This document shows positions 46,656-58,410 of a DNA stretch of 64,000 bases, one piece after another. The position numbers were made by a program, and so were the translations under genes. This DNA is from Cristatella mucedo (Eukaryota > Bryozoa > Phylactolaemata > Cristatellidae). The stretch covers positions 10,977,501-11,041,500 of the forward strand of contig WPIO01000004.1 in the NCBI GenBank assembly GCA_009760855.2, in the 5' to 3' direction. The notes below the pieces were generated by a model. It did no database searches. It was not told the origin of the DNA and worked only from the letters and a program-made list of their open reading frames with translations. Each line of letters opens with the position of its first letter. Position 1 is the first letter of the stretch.

Positions 46656-47074
46656 TTAACTTCCCCAAGCCTGCAGTGTTGGCCACCTTGCTCCAACAAC
46701 GGGTCAGTAACCGGCCACAATTAGACCGCCTCGGAAACCTGCCACAATTCTAACCGAATTCCCAGACCCACTAACGACACTGTCAACACAGTTACAGCAT
46801 GAGTGCTTACCTCCATTGACTGCTCGTCCATGAACTTGAGCCTGTATGGCTTATCCTGCCTAACCACGGAATTCTTTCCACTTGGGGGCCGAAGAAACGA
46901 AGGTACACCTTCGAAGAAAAACAGAATGAACCACTGATGCATCGTGTAATAACGTAGAAATGCAAAAGTCAAAACGCAGCCATACAGTTTTGCCAAAACC
47001 CAAGAGGCTGTCATTGAACATGGCTCGATGTAACAGAGAACAAATATGCTGTCTCTGCTATGTTTGTCTGTCTG

Positions 47075-47146
<72 letters not shown>

Positions 47147-48401
47147 TCTCTCTCTCTGTCTCACTACACGCCCCTCCCGTTACAAAGAATGGGCAAACGC
47201 CTAGAGAGCATCAGTAATTGCAAGGTTTCGTCTGCCTAGAATAAAGGTCACTGAAAATTTTCCAAGAAGGTCACGACCAAATGCTGGCGCTCCCAGAAAG
47301 ATGAGCATTAATGCCTTCATATCGAATTCAATGCATAAGAGCAAGATTGAAGATTGATTTTTAGTCACACATGCTAGCATAGTTCCGAGTCGGCTGCTGC
47401 CGAGTCCATCTTGAAAAATCATCACACTTATACAAAATGCAATCCTCAAAAAACGGTTATTAGGCACAAATCTACTACTGAAAAAATGACATGCAAGCAA
47501 TCCCTTGTCAGAAGTACGGGGCCACAGCTCATCGTCCCCTCCAGTGCTGTAGATGGAAGAAGCTACAGGAGTTTCGGCACTAGCAGCAGTACTCCTCACG
47601 TCGGCCGGCAGGTAGATATAATCTGCTACCCTGACGACCTCTGTCTGAATACAAAATTCGAGGACATTTGGTGTTTCCTTAAGTTAACCATAGACCACAT
47701 GAAGTAGCTAGCAACAAGGTGATGCAGCAATAAGACCTGCAAGCAAGCCAGCCAACCGTGCTGGAGATGAACTGTAATGAATTCCCCCCTTCCATCAACT
47801 CTGTTGTGCTGTATGTAAAGGTTCACACAAACATGCATCAAGCCTGATGGTCAAATTTGCTCTAAAAAGCTTAATTACGGCCACTATATCCGAACTGCTC
47901 TGATGCCAGCTGCATCACCCCAGGTTGACAGCAAGCTGCACACACGGCCAATCCAACTTAAGATTCTCGATTGACACGTGGAATGGAGGCGTGGGTGGCT
48001 CCAAAAGGCGATGACCACGGCTAGTTTTACGACATAGCTTTAACCAGAACAAAAAGACGACAGAGCTGGTCCTTAGAAGCGTGCCTGTGTCATATGAACC
48101 AAATCTGCCGGTCCGTTGACAGCAGCCAAAAACATAAGTCCCGGTGGTAGCAGCAACAGCAGAAGGACAGTGTGGACTTACCCAGAGCGCCGGTGGCAGC
48201 ATAGCCCCAGACGTAGACACGCTGGCTCGGTTTCGACGTCTGCATCAGGTACTCGTTGGGCTCAGCTACTGCCGCAGCTGCTCTTTTGGTGACCCTCTCC
48301 TTCCACGATTGTCCATAATGCCGCACCGAGTGTGGCACCTGACGGCACACCACTTGCCGACCCAAAACTGCTGTCCTCAGGCGCCCTACAAAAGCCAGCA
48401 C
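43374..48401 (-). CDS. RCC1L: RCC1-like protein RCC1L (WBSCR16)
   Basis: RCC1L is a mitochondrial seven-bladed RCC1 propeller needed for mitoribosome assembly. Ten minus-strand exons were traced: 48401-48182, 46908-46811, 46250-46073, 45251-45132, 45023-44911, 44745-44661, 44584-44474, 44313-44155, 43739-43551 and 43459-43374. They give 453 in-frame codons; the family has about 460. Exon 1 encodes a basic, mitochondrial-type leader and [13 protein letters not shown]. Later exons give [94 protein letters not shown] and [13 protein letters not shown]. The exon 3 donor (G/GTGTGA at 46072) was chosen for phase; GTGAGC three bases on is an alternative. The last ~20 residues are on an exon that I did not find. 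The gene is head-to-head with EFHC. Confidence 0.92.
46368..46660 (+). repeat. SINE family 1 with long (TA)n tail
   Basis: GCTGGTTTGGCTTAGTGGTTAAGG, GGGACTCGAACCCCGTGGCAC and AAGACTAAGTTCTCTTAGAGTCC, followed by two (TA) runs totalling about 110 bases. It lies in RCC1L intron 2. Confidence 0.8.
47079..47162. repeat. (TC)n microsatellite
   Basis: Pure (TC) for about 60 bases, then an interrupted run, in RCC1L intron 1. Confidence 0.9.
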
Positions 48402-48552
48402 ACTGATTGACCAATCCAGCTACCGACGAAGTTCTGGAGAGAGGGGAACATCGTATCGACACGTCTGCAATCTCTCTAACCACCCAGCTCCGGCTTTCTC
48501 GGCTCCTCATTAAATGCTCAGTCACTCGAGCAAGGACACTCGACAGCTCAGC

Positions 48553-49230
48553 CTGCATTTGTTATGTCTATTCAGGCACTTTACATACGTCACGGGGCTC
48601 CAGCCGTCGACCTCGGTCATAAAAATGACCTCGGTAGTTAAAGGCTAGCACCTTAATAATAATATAACAATAATAATAACACTTGATAAAGCACCCTCAG
48701 AGAGCTCAAATCTTTTTCTAGGCGCTTTACATTTGCTGCAAAGGAAGCACGATCGAATGGTTTGTGGTAGCATGCTCAATAAACAACAGGAATAACATGG
48801 TCAGGGGCGACATGCACACGGTCAGCATGCAAGTGTGGTTAGTGGCAGCATGCAAAGTGTCAGCATAAATAAACACATAAAGGACGAATCACAGGGACCC
48901 ACTAAATGATGTGATAAATAAGTGCGTTTTTAATTCCTTTTTAAACGTGGTCAAGTCAGGGGATGTCGTGACGCAAGTCGGGAGTTAGCTCGAAGATTTG
49001 GGAGCCTACGAAGTAAAGGCGCGGTTTCCAAAGGATTTGAGGTTTGTATGAGGGATAGGTAAACAGTTCGTTTCCGAAAAGCGAGTGGTACGATGCTTGG
49101 CATGGTGGGGGAGTAGATATGATAGATAGGCTGGAGCCAAAGAATGAAGGAACCTAAAAGTGAGCGACAAAACCTTGAAGTCGATCCGTTGCTTTACTGG
49201 TAGCCAGTGCAGGTCGGCGAGAACCTTAAC
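48553..49230 (-). repeat. SINE family 1 fragment and L2-like LINE 3' end
   Basis: 48553-48640 is a minus-strand SINE remnant (TATTCAGGCACTTTACATACG, GGGGCTCCAGCC, GACCTCGG). 48652-49230 is a minus-strand LINE: (AATAATA)n tail, TTTACATTTGCTGCAAAGGAAGC, CATGCAAAGTGTCAGC, CAAGTCGGGAGTTAGC. It keeps a piece of the ORF2 C-terminus (VKQRIDFKVLSLTFRFLHSL). Both sit between the divergent start codons of RCC1L and EFHC. Confidence 0.8.
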
Positions 49231-49745
49231 CATTGGGCACGCAGCAGCACGGAAAAGCAAGCTAGTTACAAGTGACACGGAAGCGGACGCAACATCGGTC
49301 ACGGGTGACGTTTACACTGGCTAAAGGTTGTTAGCCCAATGTGGCGACGACTGACACAGACCCGCACAGTCACAGCAATACCCGGCCATTAATGTGCATC
49401 GACGCGCCCGACAACCCTGCTTTCAACCCTCGCTCTTTACCTATCACCTTCATCTTCTCTTAATGCGCAGCTGGAGACTCATTTAAAACGCAGGATAGCC
49501 TGAATTTGGTTGTCGCGGCGGTCGACAGCGGCAACCACAACGCACGCACGGGTGGGGGCTGGGGTGAACGACCACGACGGACGCGCCGGCCGCACGCCGC
49601 CGCAAAACGGGAGGTCGAGGTCATTCTCGCGATGCGCGAGATGTTTGGGTGGCAACGCTAAGCAACCGCATATTGACCCGCAGCCGACTGAGTTCAGTCC
49701 CCGCCGCCGCGCAGCAAAGGGCTCGTTAAGCCACGGAGGACAGGA
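49231..49745. promoter_or_regulatory. Probable promoter and 5' UTR region of EFHC
   Basis: GC- and CpG-rich unique sequence between the LINE remnant and the EFHC start codon. It is inferred as promoter and 5' UTR from position and composition only; no motif is called. Confidence 0.4.
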
Positions 49746-50699
49746 ATGGAAGGCCTTCCTTTCCTACCGGGAAACACCTTCACCGACCCGACGGTACGTC
49801 GCACTCCAGCCGCCGGTCGGCTCAGAGATCAGGCTAGGCCGCGCGCGCAAGCGCCGTCGCCGTGGTCCCCCACGCGCGCCGTTTCTCACTCTCTCGCGCG
49901 TTCGCAGAAGTCGAGGTACCACCGCAGCCACACGCTGGGCTACAAGAACGGCTATGCACAGCAAAAGCACCCCGAGGTGGCCGTCGGAGGCGTGCCCTTG
50001 CCGCACAATCAGCTCAGCCAGCAGGAGCTGGACGAGCTGGCCAACTTCAAGCCTACGCTGACGTACGGCCAGACGAGGCAGGCGCCGCCCGAGGACTTCA
50101 TCCCGGCGCACGTCGCTTGGGATAAGAAGGTACCGCCGCCGCAGTTGCCGCCGCATTCGCCGCCGCCGCCTTGTGCCCCGCGCGCCGACCGAGATGGCGG
50201 CCGCTCGGCAGCTCGGCTTCGAGAGCGACGATTGAGATCGGGTCTCCACTGCTCCGTCCGACAGGTGCTGAGGTACTACGGCTACTTCAAGCAGACGGTG
50301 CACGAGTCGCCCAACGAGTTTTACCGTGTGCGATCCGTCGTCATGTACTACTACCTGGAAGACGACAGCATAGCGGTGGTGGAGCCGGTGAGGGAGAACA
50401 GCGGCATGCCGCAAGGCAAGCTCATCAAGCGTCAGCGCCTGCCAAAGAACGACGTCGGCGACCACTGGCACTGGAAGGACCTCAACAACGGCGTCAACGT
50501 CACCTTCTACGGCAAAGTGTTTCACATCACTGACTGCGATGAGTTCACAAAGGTAAGCTATGCGCTGACAGGACCTCCACCGCCACCCGAGTATGGAACT
50601 CGCGCGGCCCTCTGGTCAGTTGTCGACGACCTTCCGAGAATCTTCTCGCGACTACAAAAAGTCATTCTATCGCGTCATTTACAGAGAGGGAGAATATAG

Positions 50700-50758
<59 letters not shown>

Positions 50759-50836
50759 GAGAGGGCGGCGAGAGGGCGACCGAAAAAGAGACACGAGTGC
50801 GACCGAGAGAAAGAGAGAGACAAGAGTGCGACCGAG

Positions 50837-50870
<34 letters not shown>

Positions 50871-53800
50871 AGACAGAGACAGATAGCGACAGAGAGAGAC
50901 AGACAGAGAGATATAGACAGAGACATAGAGAGAGACAGAGAGAGACAGAGAGAGAGAGAGAGAGACAGAGACACAGAGAGACACACAGAGAGACAGACAG
51001 AGAGAGACTGAGACAGAGACAAAAACAGAGAGATGGAGAGAGAGAGAGGGAACTTCTTACTGCTTTCGTAGTGCACTTAGTTGTTGCTCGTTTCGAAACA
51101 TCGTATGGCTATGACGTTGCAGAACTTTCTGGAAAGTGAAGGCATCGTCGTCAATGCCAACGAGCAGATACCCGAAGACCCGTACTTGACCGAGCGTACG
51201 CGTGCCGCCGAGATCAAGTCATTCCAGACGCCGTCGGATTTCGACAAGCTTCGCCAGTTCATCGAACTCGACCGGAAGGTGCTCCGGTTCTTCTGCAAAT
51301 GGGACGATCGAGACGCCATGTTTGGCGAACTGCGTCCATTCGTTATCCACGTGAGTAGACGTCGGTGCGTCATGGCTGGCCAATGCAGCTGACCGTGAGG
51401 TAGTTCACCGCCGCTGAGGCTGGCTTCACCCGTATTCTATGCCTGCAGTACTATCTCGTCGACGACACAATGGAAATACGAGAGGTGCACAAAGCAAACG
51501 ACGGGCGCGATCCGTTCCCGGTGCTCATCGGACGCCACCGGGTGCCGAAAAACCGCACGCAAGTGCCGTCCTCCTTCCCGTCAATCGCCATGGAGCTGAC
51601 AGGACACGAGGTGAAGAACTACTTCACGCCCGTGGACTTTGCCATCGGGAAGACTCTTCATATATACGGCCGAAAGTTTCTACTGTACGACGCCGACAAC
51701 TTCACAAAAGCCTTCTACTATCAGAACTTCGGGATAACTGACTTCACGCCGGCGCCAGTGGAGCTACCGCTTAGAGATCTTCCGAAAATGGTACTTTTTT
51801 TTCTGTTTCGATTGAGAGACAGCTATTTACTTCCAGCGCTCATCGTGCAGTTCAGCGAGGGCAAACTTATTATTCGCGCTACCTACTTTCTTTTTGACAA
51901 TCGGAGATCAATAATTCAAGGTCCCCAGCAAAACTGCCTAGAAAGAGATAGTTCTCTGAGGGCGCTATGCAAATGTATATTATTAGAGTACTATTATTAC
52001 TATCATCAAGGCCAGTAACTGTAGCTGCAGTGCGTGCGCGCTCGTGCTAGCTCTCCGGGTCTGACGCGGGAACTTTCGCGACAGTGACAGAGAAGGTCGC
52101 AGGCCGGTAGCTAGAGGCTCTTCCGGCTCCGGGTGGCGGTTCGCAGCCGTCGAACTGGCAGGAAGCACTCTATCGAGCCAGAGGGCCGTGGCACTGGGCG
52201 CCGACCAAATAAAATACGAAGGTTTTTTTCTTTCGCGAAGCTCGAGTTGACTTGAAAAAGAAAGATAGTGGAGTCGGAGACGCCTTTCGTTGCTTTCAAT
52301 GCAAGGCCACCACGGAAAGATAAGATCTGGACGCGAGACCTCAGTCCCCGCTCTGGACGGACGGGGGCGCCTCAGTCCCCACTGATCGAACTCATCTCGC
52401 CGTCCGAACATTCCAGACGCCATACCCCTAGATAGGGGACATGCTGGCGTCTGGCGCTGTCGCATTTTAGCAGGCACTTCATCTCAGACGCGATCCTGTT
52501 CTAAGTGGCGCGAGTGGACTCGGTGCGAGCACTCGCTCGCGCGTTTGAGCGAGCGCTCTCGTCGCGCCTCGCGCGGAAAGTTAGCTGGGTTTTGTCTCGA
52601 GCGCTGGCAGCAGTGGTGGTTTCAGATCGCTCTTCTAAAGTTTAAAGCCTTCAGTTTGAACTTCCGCGGCGCCATACTTTCGTGCGCCGGCTGCGCGCGA
52701 TGCGCAAGCGAGCGCTGGCTGAAGGACCACCTACCGATCGGCGACGCTCTCGCTCTGTCTCGTCAAGGAAATCGCTCCGCACAGCGGCATAGGCTCGCTG
52801 GAAGACTCTCTGCAGTCCTGCCTCTCCCTCATTCCGCAACCGCCGAAAAAGGACTTTATCAAAATGATGGAGAACGACCACAAGGTTCTTCGCTTCGAAG
52901 CCATCATGGTAAGTTGCCGCCGCCACACTCGGGCCTGCCCAAGCGCGACGGCGATCGTCGAGGGCGCGCGCACGGGCGCGACCCCGTCCCGGCATCGAGC
53001 TGCGTCCCGGAAGTTGCCGCGGAAGCGCAGCGTACTCATCGGTGAAGAGTCCGACGCAGCCGAGACAGCGCGTCGAGTCGCGCGCGAGCGCGACACCGGC
53101 CGCGTTTCAATCGCAAGCCGCTCTGCGGTCCCGCGACTTAGGACTCGGTGAAGCCCGAGGACGCCGGCCGCAGGTTCATCATCTCGTACAGACTGGCGGA
53201 CGACATGATAACGATCTACGAGCCACCCGCGCGCAACTCTGGCATCATCGGCGGCATGTTCCTCGAGCGGACGCGAGTGGCCAAGCCCGGCTCGAGCCCC
53301 AGCAGCCCCGTCTTCTACGGACCCGACGACTTCTACATCGGCGCCGTCGTCGACATCTTCCGGCACCGCTTCGTCATCACCAACGCCGACGAGTTCGTGC
53401 TGAAGTACATGGAGGAGCACGCGCAGCAGTTCTCGCGTGAGTGCTCGCGATCGGTGCACGGGGCGCGAATGCGCGCATGCGCGGCCGACCGGGCGGACTC
53501 GTCCGGACTCGTCCATCGTGTCTTTTCGGCGGAAGTGAACCGGACAGCGAAAATGTGCGGCCAACTTGGGCGATGAATTTTATTTACGATTCGTCGACGG
53601 AGAGATGCGCGTAGATTCGGCTGCTGCTCCCGAGCGGCGATGCTAGGAACTTTCGGCGAGCGCACGGCCAGTTCGCAGCGTCCGATCGTCGTCCTGCGTG
53701 CACGTCGAGCGTCGGTTCGCGTTTCCATTGCAGCGATCGCGCTCAATTCACTGAGAGCGTCGTTGGGACAGCCGGCTCCGCACAAAGACCCGGTGAAAGG

Positions 53801-55969
53801 AGGAACGATGAAAGTCAGCCGAAGGTGCGCGCGCGCCACACCCGCAGCCGCTCCTCTGGGAGCCGAGCGCCGCGCCGCGTTTTGCCGCGTTTCGCCGCGT
53901 CGCGTGGGTGGCGCTCGGCGGCGCTGAGGATTCGGACCGACTCTCGACGGGCGACCGACCGCGTCTTTCAGCTCTGGCGACCTCCAAGCGCTCGTGCAGG
54001 AGGTCAAGGGTCAGCTGAAAAAGATCGCCATAACGGGCAAGAACAGGATCGACGAGCTGTTCCTTCGGTACGACGCGAACCGTTCGGGCTGGATAGATAA
54101 GGCCAAGCTGCGAGACATGTGCAAGGCGATATCGCTCCCGCTCGACGACGACCTCATGGAAGCGGTAAGCGGCGGCCGAGGAGGCGCGCCGCCGCCGCGT
54201 GCGCCTGGCGGGCCCCCGAGTTCGACTGGCGTCCGCCGACGGCGGCGGCGTCCAGTCGACCGAGACGCGGTCGAGCTCCGTCCGAACTCCCAGAGCAGCG
54301 TAGGACGCCGCTAGTTTGGCCTGGGCGCCACGGGGTTCGCGTCTGGCGGCGCCGTCCCGCGAGTCAAAAATGACGAGTTCGCGTCGTCGCGGAGGCTTTC
54401 GTATGTACCGAGGGAGATTGCGAGTTAACTCATACTTTGCTTCTAAGTTTGGGAATCTCGAGTTCTGCTGCTTTGTTCCGTTTCGCCAGCGGTCACGTTG
54501 CAGCCGGCGAGTGAGTGAAGTGGGACGCGAGTTCGAGCGCAAACTGAAGACATGCGTTGTAGCTGCGACGAGGTCAGAGCTCGAGTCGTTCGGTTTGTCG
54601 CTCCTTTTCTCTTACTGCTTGGAGCGTTCCAAGTACGGCACCCAAGAATTGGACGAATGCAAAAGTCTTAGAGTAGCCACCGACGCGTGTTGTCCGCTAC
54701 GATTCTCGTTAGGTCTCATCGGCTTAGCACAGACGTAGGGCGTTCGCCTTTGACGACCGAGTTCGAGGGCTCGAGCCCTGCGGCATGTGAGAAGCACCCG
54801 GTTGGCGACTAGGTTCTCTTAGGGCGCTGTGAAAATGAACTATAATACATACTGAACATTATTTCCCTGCCGCTGAGCGGGAAACTCCAAGCCGGAATGG
54901 ATCTGAACTCCCGTTCTCCAGCGCGGTTTTTCCTTTTCTTTGGAGTTTGGGCGCGTTCCAGTCACGCGTCAGAGCAATGCGGCGCAACGCTGACCGCCAG
55001 GCTCAGTGAGCGCGCGTCCTAGGTGACGCGGGTTCGAGGCCTGTTTCCCTCGGAGCTTGTTTGGTAGGCGCGACCTGGTAAGATGCTCTCGGAGCTCCTA
55101 GGCTCGCGCGACGACCTCTTCGCGGCAGCGGCCGACGGCGATTTCGCAGCAGGCGACGCGCCGACCGCGAGCCTATCCTGCTCTGCAGCCGAGATTCGGG
55201 CACTTCTTTTTCTTCGGCTGCTCGTCGTGGTCGCCCTTTCCTCTAACCTCTCGCCTGCTTTAGCATTGCGCCATCCTCCGCCGTCGCCCTGGCACGCACG
55301 CAAGACACCGTCGCCTTAGTGGCTGGCCGTACAAGGTCGACTGAGGTCTAAGCCCAGACTTGTCACCCTGCAGTAGAATTGTCGCGCTAGCGTCCGCATA
55401 ATCTATGCATACGTATTCGCCTTCCCACTATTAAATGGAGCGAAATCGTATAAATCCACCCGGATAATTAGTTTGCCTCTTTTTCATCCTCTTTAAAAAT
55501 GGTGTGCAATGTTTGCATACTCTCTTTCAAATGAACTCGTAATCCAGTCTATATCAGTTAACTGGATGTGCATTGTTGTCGTCAGTTGCATAAATGCTAT
55601 AGGTAAAAGAAAACTGTGTGCCACCATAAGATTACAAGTGTTCTGCTCCAGCGAAAGTTATAACGCATACTTTGGTAATTCTCTGTCCTGCCTCCTTAAT
55701 ATAAGTATAATTCATTTGTATAGCGCCCCAAGAGAACCTAATCTCTATTCAGGCGCTTCATATACGCCTCGGGGCTCGAGCCAACGACCTTGGCCACACC
55801 TTGGTGGGGGCGAGCACCTTAACCGCTGGATCAAACCAGACGTGCATTGGAAAATGATTTATTTTAATTTTCATTTACTGTTTCGTTGTAGCTGGTTAGA
55901 GAATGCACTGCCGACCCTCAAGGAAGAATTACTTTGGAGGAGTTCCGAACATTTTTCGAGTCTGCCTAA
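49746..55969 (+). CDS. EFHC1: EF-hand domain-containing protein EFHC1/2
   Basis: EFHC proteins are microtubule inner or ribbon proteins of motile cilia. Ten exons, all in phase, give 641 codons, the length of EFHC1: 49746-49793, 49908-50129, 50265-50552, 51123-51350, 51449-51790, 52768-52908, 53142-53436, 53734-53824, 53972-54164 and 55892-55969. The N-terminus [14 protein letters not shown] matches the family. Three DM10 domains follow, at about residues 92-190, 235-355 and 415-520, with [40 protein letters not shown] and [17 protein letters not shown]. The C-terminal EF-hand loop [12 protein letters not shown] has Lys at position 12, so calcium binding is doubtful; a second loop-like segment, [12 protein letters not shown], has Thr at position 1. 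The final exon is 26 codons long. EFHC1 and EFHC2 cannot be told apart by eye. Confidence 0.95.
50700..51045. repeat. GA/GACA microsatellite in EFHC intron 3
   Basis: A pure (GA) run at about 50705-50756 is followed by interrupted (GACA), (GAGA) and (GACAGA) repeats to about 51045. Arg/Glu or Ser/Leu frames over it are artefacts. Confidence 0.9.
51925..51990 (+). repeat. L2-like LINE 3' tip in EFHC intron 5
   Basis: AACTGCCTAGAAAGAGATAGTTCTCTGAGGGCGCTATGCAAATG and a short ATTATTA tail. Confidence 0.7.
54712..54850 (+). repeat. tRNA-derived SINE (family 1) in EFHC intron 9
   Basis: TCGGCTTAGCACAGACGTAGGG, GAGGGCTCGAGCCCTGCGGC, GTGAGAAGCACCCG and GACTAGGTTCTCTTAGGGCGCTGTGAAAATGAACTATA. Confidence 0.7.
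55700..55840 (-). repeat. tRNA-derived SINE (family 1) in EFHC intron 9
   Basis: A minus-strand copy: TATAATTCATTTGTATAGCGCCCCAAGAGAACCTAATCTC, TTCAGGCGCTTCATATACG, GGGGCTCGAGCC and the end CGAGCACCTTAACCGCTGGATCAAACC. It ends about 50 bases before the last EFHC exon. Confidence 0.8.
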
Positions 55970-56093
55970 GGAGTTTGGCCCAACCGTCACCGCGGGGCCC
56001 TTCGCGCTGTCGTTCATCTGGCATTCGCATCTTAAGTTCACAGAGCGCACTCAGCGGAGTATTTGATGCTTGTACATAGAGTGACTTTTGCTA

Positions 56094-56099
56094 ATTAAA
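56094..56099 (+). terminator. Candidate EFHC polyadenylation signal
   Basis: ATTAAA lies 125 bases after the EFHC stop codon, the first common signal variant downstream. Assigned by position only. Confidence 0.45.
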
Positions 56100-57874
56100 T
56101 GCGTATTTAAGCAGCCGCAGGCGGGCATCTTGCTATTAGCGAATAATCTTTGCCTCCATTGTACGCATATACTCATAGGCAAGATTAGAGTAAGTGCCGC
56201 AAAACCGGAAGAACTTGTCTATAAAAAAGCTCATTGAAGGCTTTTTTAGAGAGGCTTGAAAGTGTAGAATGTGGCCTCGGTCGAGCCACAAGAAGCTGCT
56301 CGCCGGCTACTTGCGGCAACTTGACTGAGATATTGTGAATCTGGCTCTTTAAACTAAGTGAATTTTATAAACAAAAAAACTCGATGTTTGCTTGATGATC
56401 ATTACATAGTGGTCCGCATCTGGTCTTTTAGAAAATTTGAGGACGCAAGTTTAAATGCAGAAGACTAACTCCAAATAAAAATGGAGAATTATCGCACCAA
56501 ACGCACAAGGCGAGCTTGCAATATGCGCTGAATCATGTAAAACCCATAGGATAAAAAAGACGTGTTCTCTGGGGTGAAGGAAAAGCTGACTTGAACAAAT
56601 GTGTCTCTAGGTGAGACTTAAAGGATCAAAGGCCATTGCACAAAAGGACCGTAGGTAGAAGAAAGCTCAGACTTGCGGTTCACACGAACTGAAGGCCCGA
56701 TCACCAAAAGATTTTGAATCAGTCTTCTGAACCATTGGCGAATGGCTAACTCTTACGCCAACTGCCACCAAGGGTCATGCCACCAAGGTTCATGCCACCA
56801 AAGGTCAGGATAAAGGAGCTGGGAGGTACCCAGCTGGATTTGTGTCTTTGTGGAGTTGCAGACGAAGATACATTACATTACATTTGTCTTCATCCTGCGA
56901 CACCTATGCATACTAGGTAACGAGTTGTCGAACCTCCAGTGCGGCTCCGTGAATACGAACCTGACTCAATCCTCGTGCCATCTTTAGTGAAGAACTGAAT
57001 TGGGAGATTGTAGCATTACAGCTGTTTAAGGACCAAGGCAGTAATAGGTGATTGAAAGCCTGGCGGCACTATAGCGGTGTGTCATTACAAATCCAGTTCC
57101 GTGTCCACACGCGCCACCCCCCAAGAGAGTCGCTAGCCCAGAGCAACTTATACCTTACAATCCAGACCCCTCATATCCCACCTCAGCACATACACGTGCA
57201 ACTTCCAACGAAATGTACGCATCCCTGGGAAAATCAGTGGGTTCTGCTTAAAAACTGTTAATAGCGTTAATATCCAACAGGTCTCATGTAGCCGGCGGTG
57301 GGAACAAACGATAACCAATTGCGCTGCAAAATATCTACCTACCTGTCTCTACACACTTATGAAAAATAGCTCGCGTGAAAATGTTATCCGTTGTTGGCGA
57401 TTGTTTTGGGTAAACTCGTTTTTTTGATCTAGCTCAACCTACTGCCAAAAAGACAGTACTGGGCGCCAGATTGAAGTGTAGAGTTGATCGACTGTTTCAA
57501 ACAGCTATGACAGCACAGCATGACTACCGGCCGAAGACTCCCGGTATACCATCCGGTAAGGATTTGGCTGTCGGGGTATCCTGGTCGGCGAGTGACATAA
57601 AAAAGTGGTAAACAGTGGCGCGTCGCGAGCGAGTAGCCCGCTGCTGCGGTTGCACCGCGAGCACGCAGCGGGATTACTCTGGCTGCGCCGCCGCCGCGCG
57701 TCAGTCGCAACCTTCGTTTCCTGCAAACGCCAGAAAATTAGCCGATAGCGCGGTAGCCACCGTGCGTGGGCGCAACGAAGATCTTTTCGTCACGCTGTCG
57801 GTCCGAGATTTACATCGCAAGGCTTTACCTCTGCTTCTCAGGCTCGAATGCTCAGGTGCGATTTCGTTTAAATG
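56100..57874. other. No gene recognised
   Basis: Intergenic sequence. An 80-base portion near 56735-56800 repeats GCCACCAAGG(G/T)TCATGCCACCAA. No frame has recognisable content. Confidence 0.35.
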
Positions 57875-58009
57875 ACGGTACTGCCGCCCCCGATCGTTGT
57901 GCGAGTGGGCTTCGACGCCCGATGAGGCCTGCGGGTGGGATGAGCTGTGTTGTTTTATGGTTTATGGCGGGCTTATGTTTTTACAAGGGTGAGCCTGGGT
58001 AAGCCGTGA

Positions 58010-58165
58010 CGGCACACTAGGTAAAGCGATTGCTTTTCACCATCTCGATCTCGAGGTCGTGGTCTCGAATCCTGCGGTAAGAAATCATTTATTGCCACTG
58101 CAAGCGGTGGTGATAGCCGTTTAGGCTCTTCTGTCGCCATACAAAAGAGGCTGTTAAATTAGCTA
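58010..58165 (+). repeat. tRNA-like SINE (family 2)
   Basis: GTGACGGCACACTAGGTAAAGCGATTGC, GGTCGTGGTCTCGAATCCTGCGG, TTTATTGCCACTGCAAGCGGTGG and CTCTTCTGTCGCCATACAAAAGAGGCTG. Confidence 0.75.
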
Positions 58166-58285
58166 GTATTTTTTCACCGTTTGTATACCCGTGCGTGCTT
58201 GGCGTCAGCGTCAGCTTACAAGCTGCTAGTGATTGGTACGACGCGGGGCAGTCGCTGCAAGGCGGGACTCCGGTGGGCGAGGCGG

Positions 58286-58410
58286 GTGTGTGTGTGTGTG
58301 TTGTGTATATGTGTGTGTGTGTGTGTGTGCGCGTGTGCGCGCGTGCGTGCGCGTGCGTGCGTGCGCGTGTGCGTGTGCGTGCGTGCGTGCGTGCGTGTGT
58401 GTGTGTGTGT
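58286..58410. repeat. GT/GC mixed microsatellite
   Basis: (GT)n with many GTGCGT and GCGCGT interruptions, i.e. alternating purine-pyrimidine sequence over about 125 bases. Confidence 0.9.

Noticed and set aside
49764-50525. Minus-strand open frame of 253 codons
   Set aside because: It is antisense to EFHC exons 1-3. The plus strand has family motifs and correct splice sites; the antisense frame has none.
53333-54542. Minus-strand open frames of 224 and 264 codons
   Set aside because: They are GC-rich antisense shadows of EFHC exons 7-9 and their introns.
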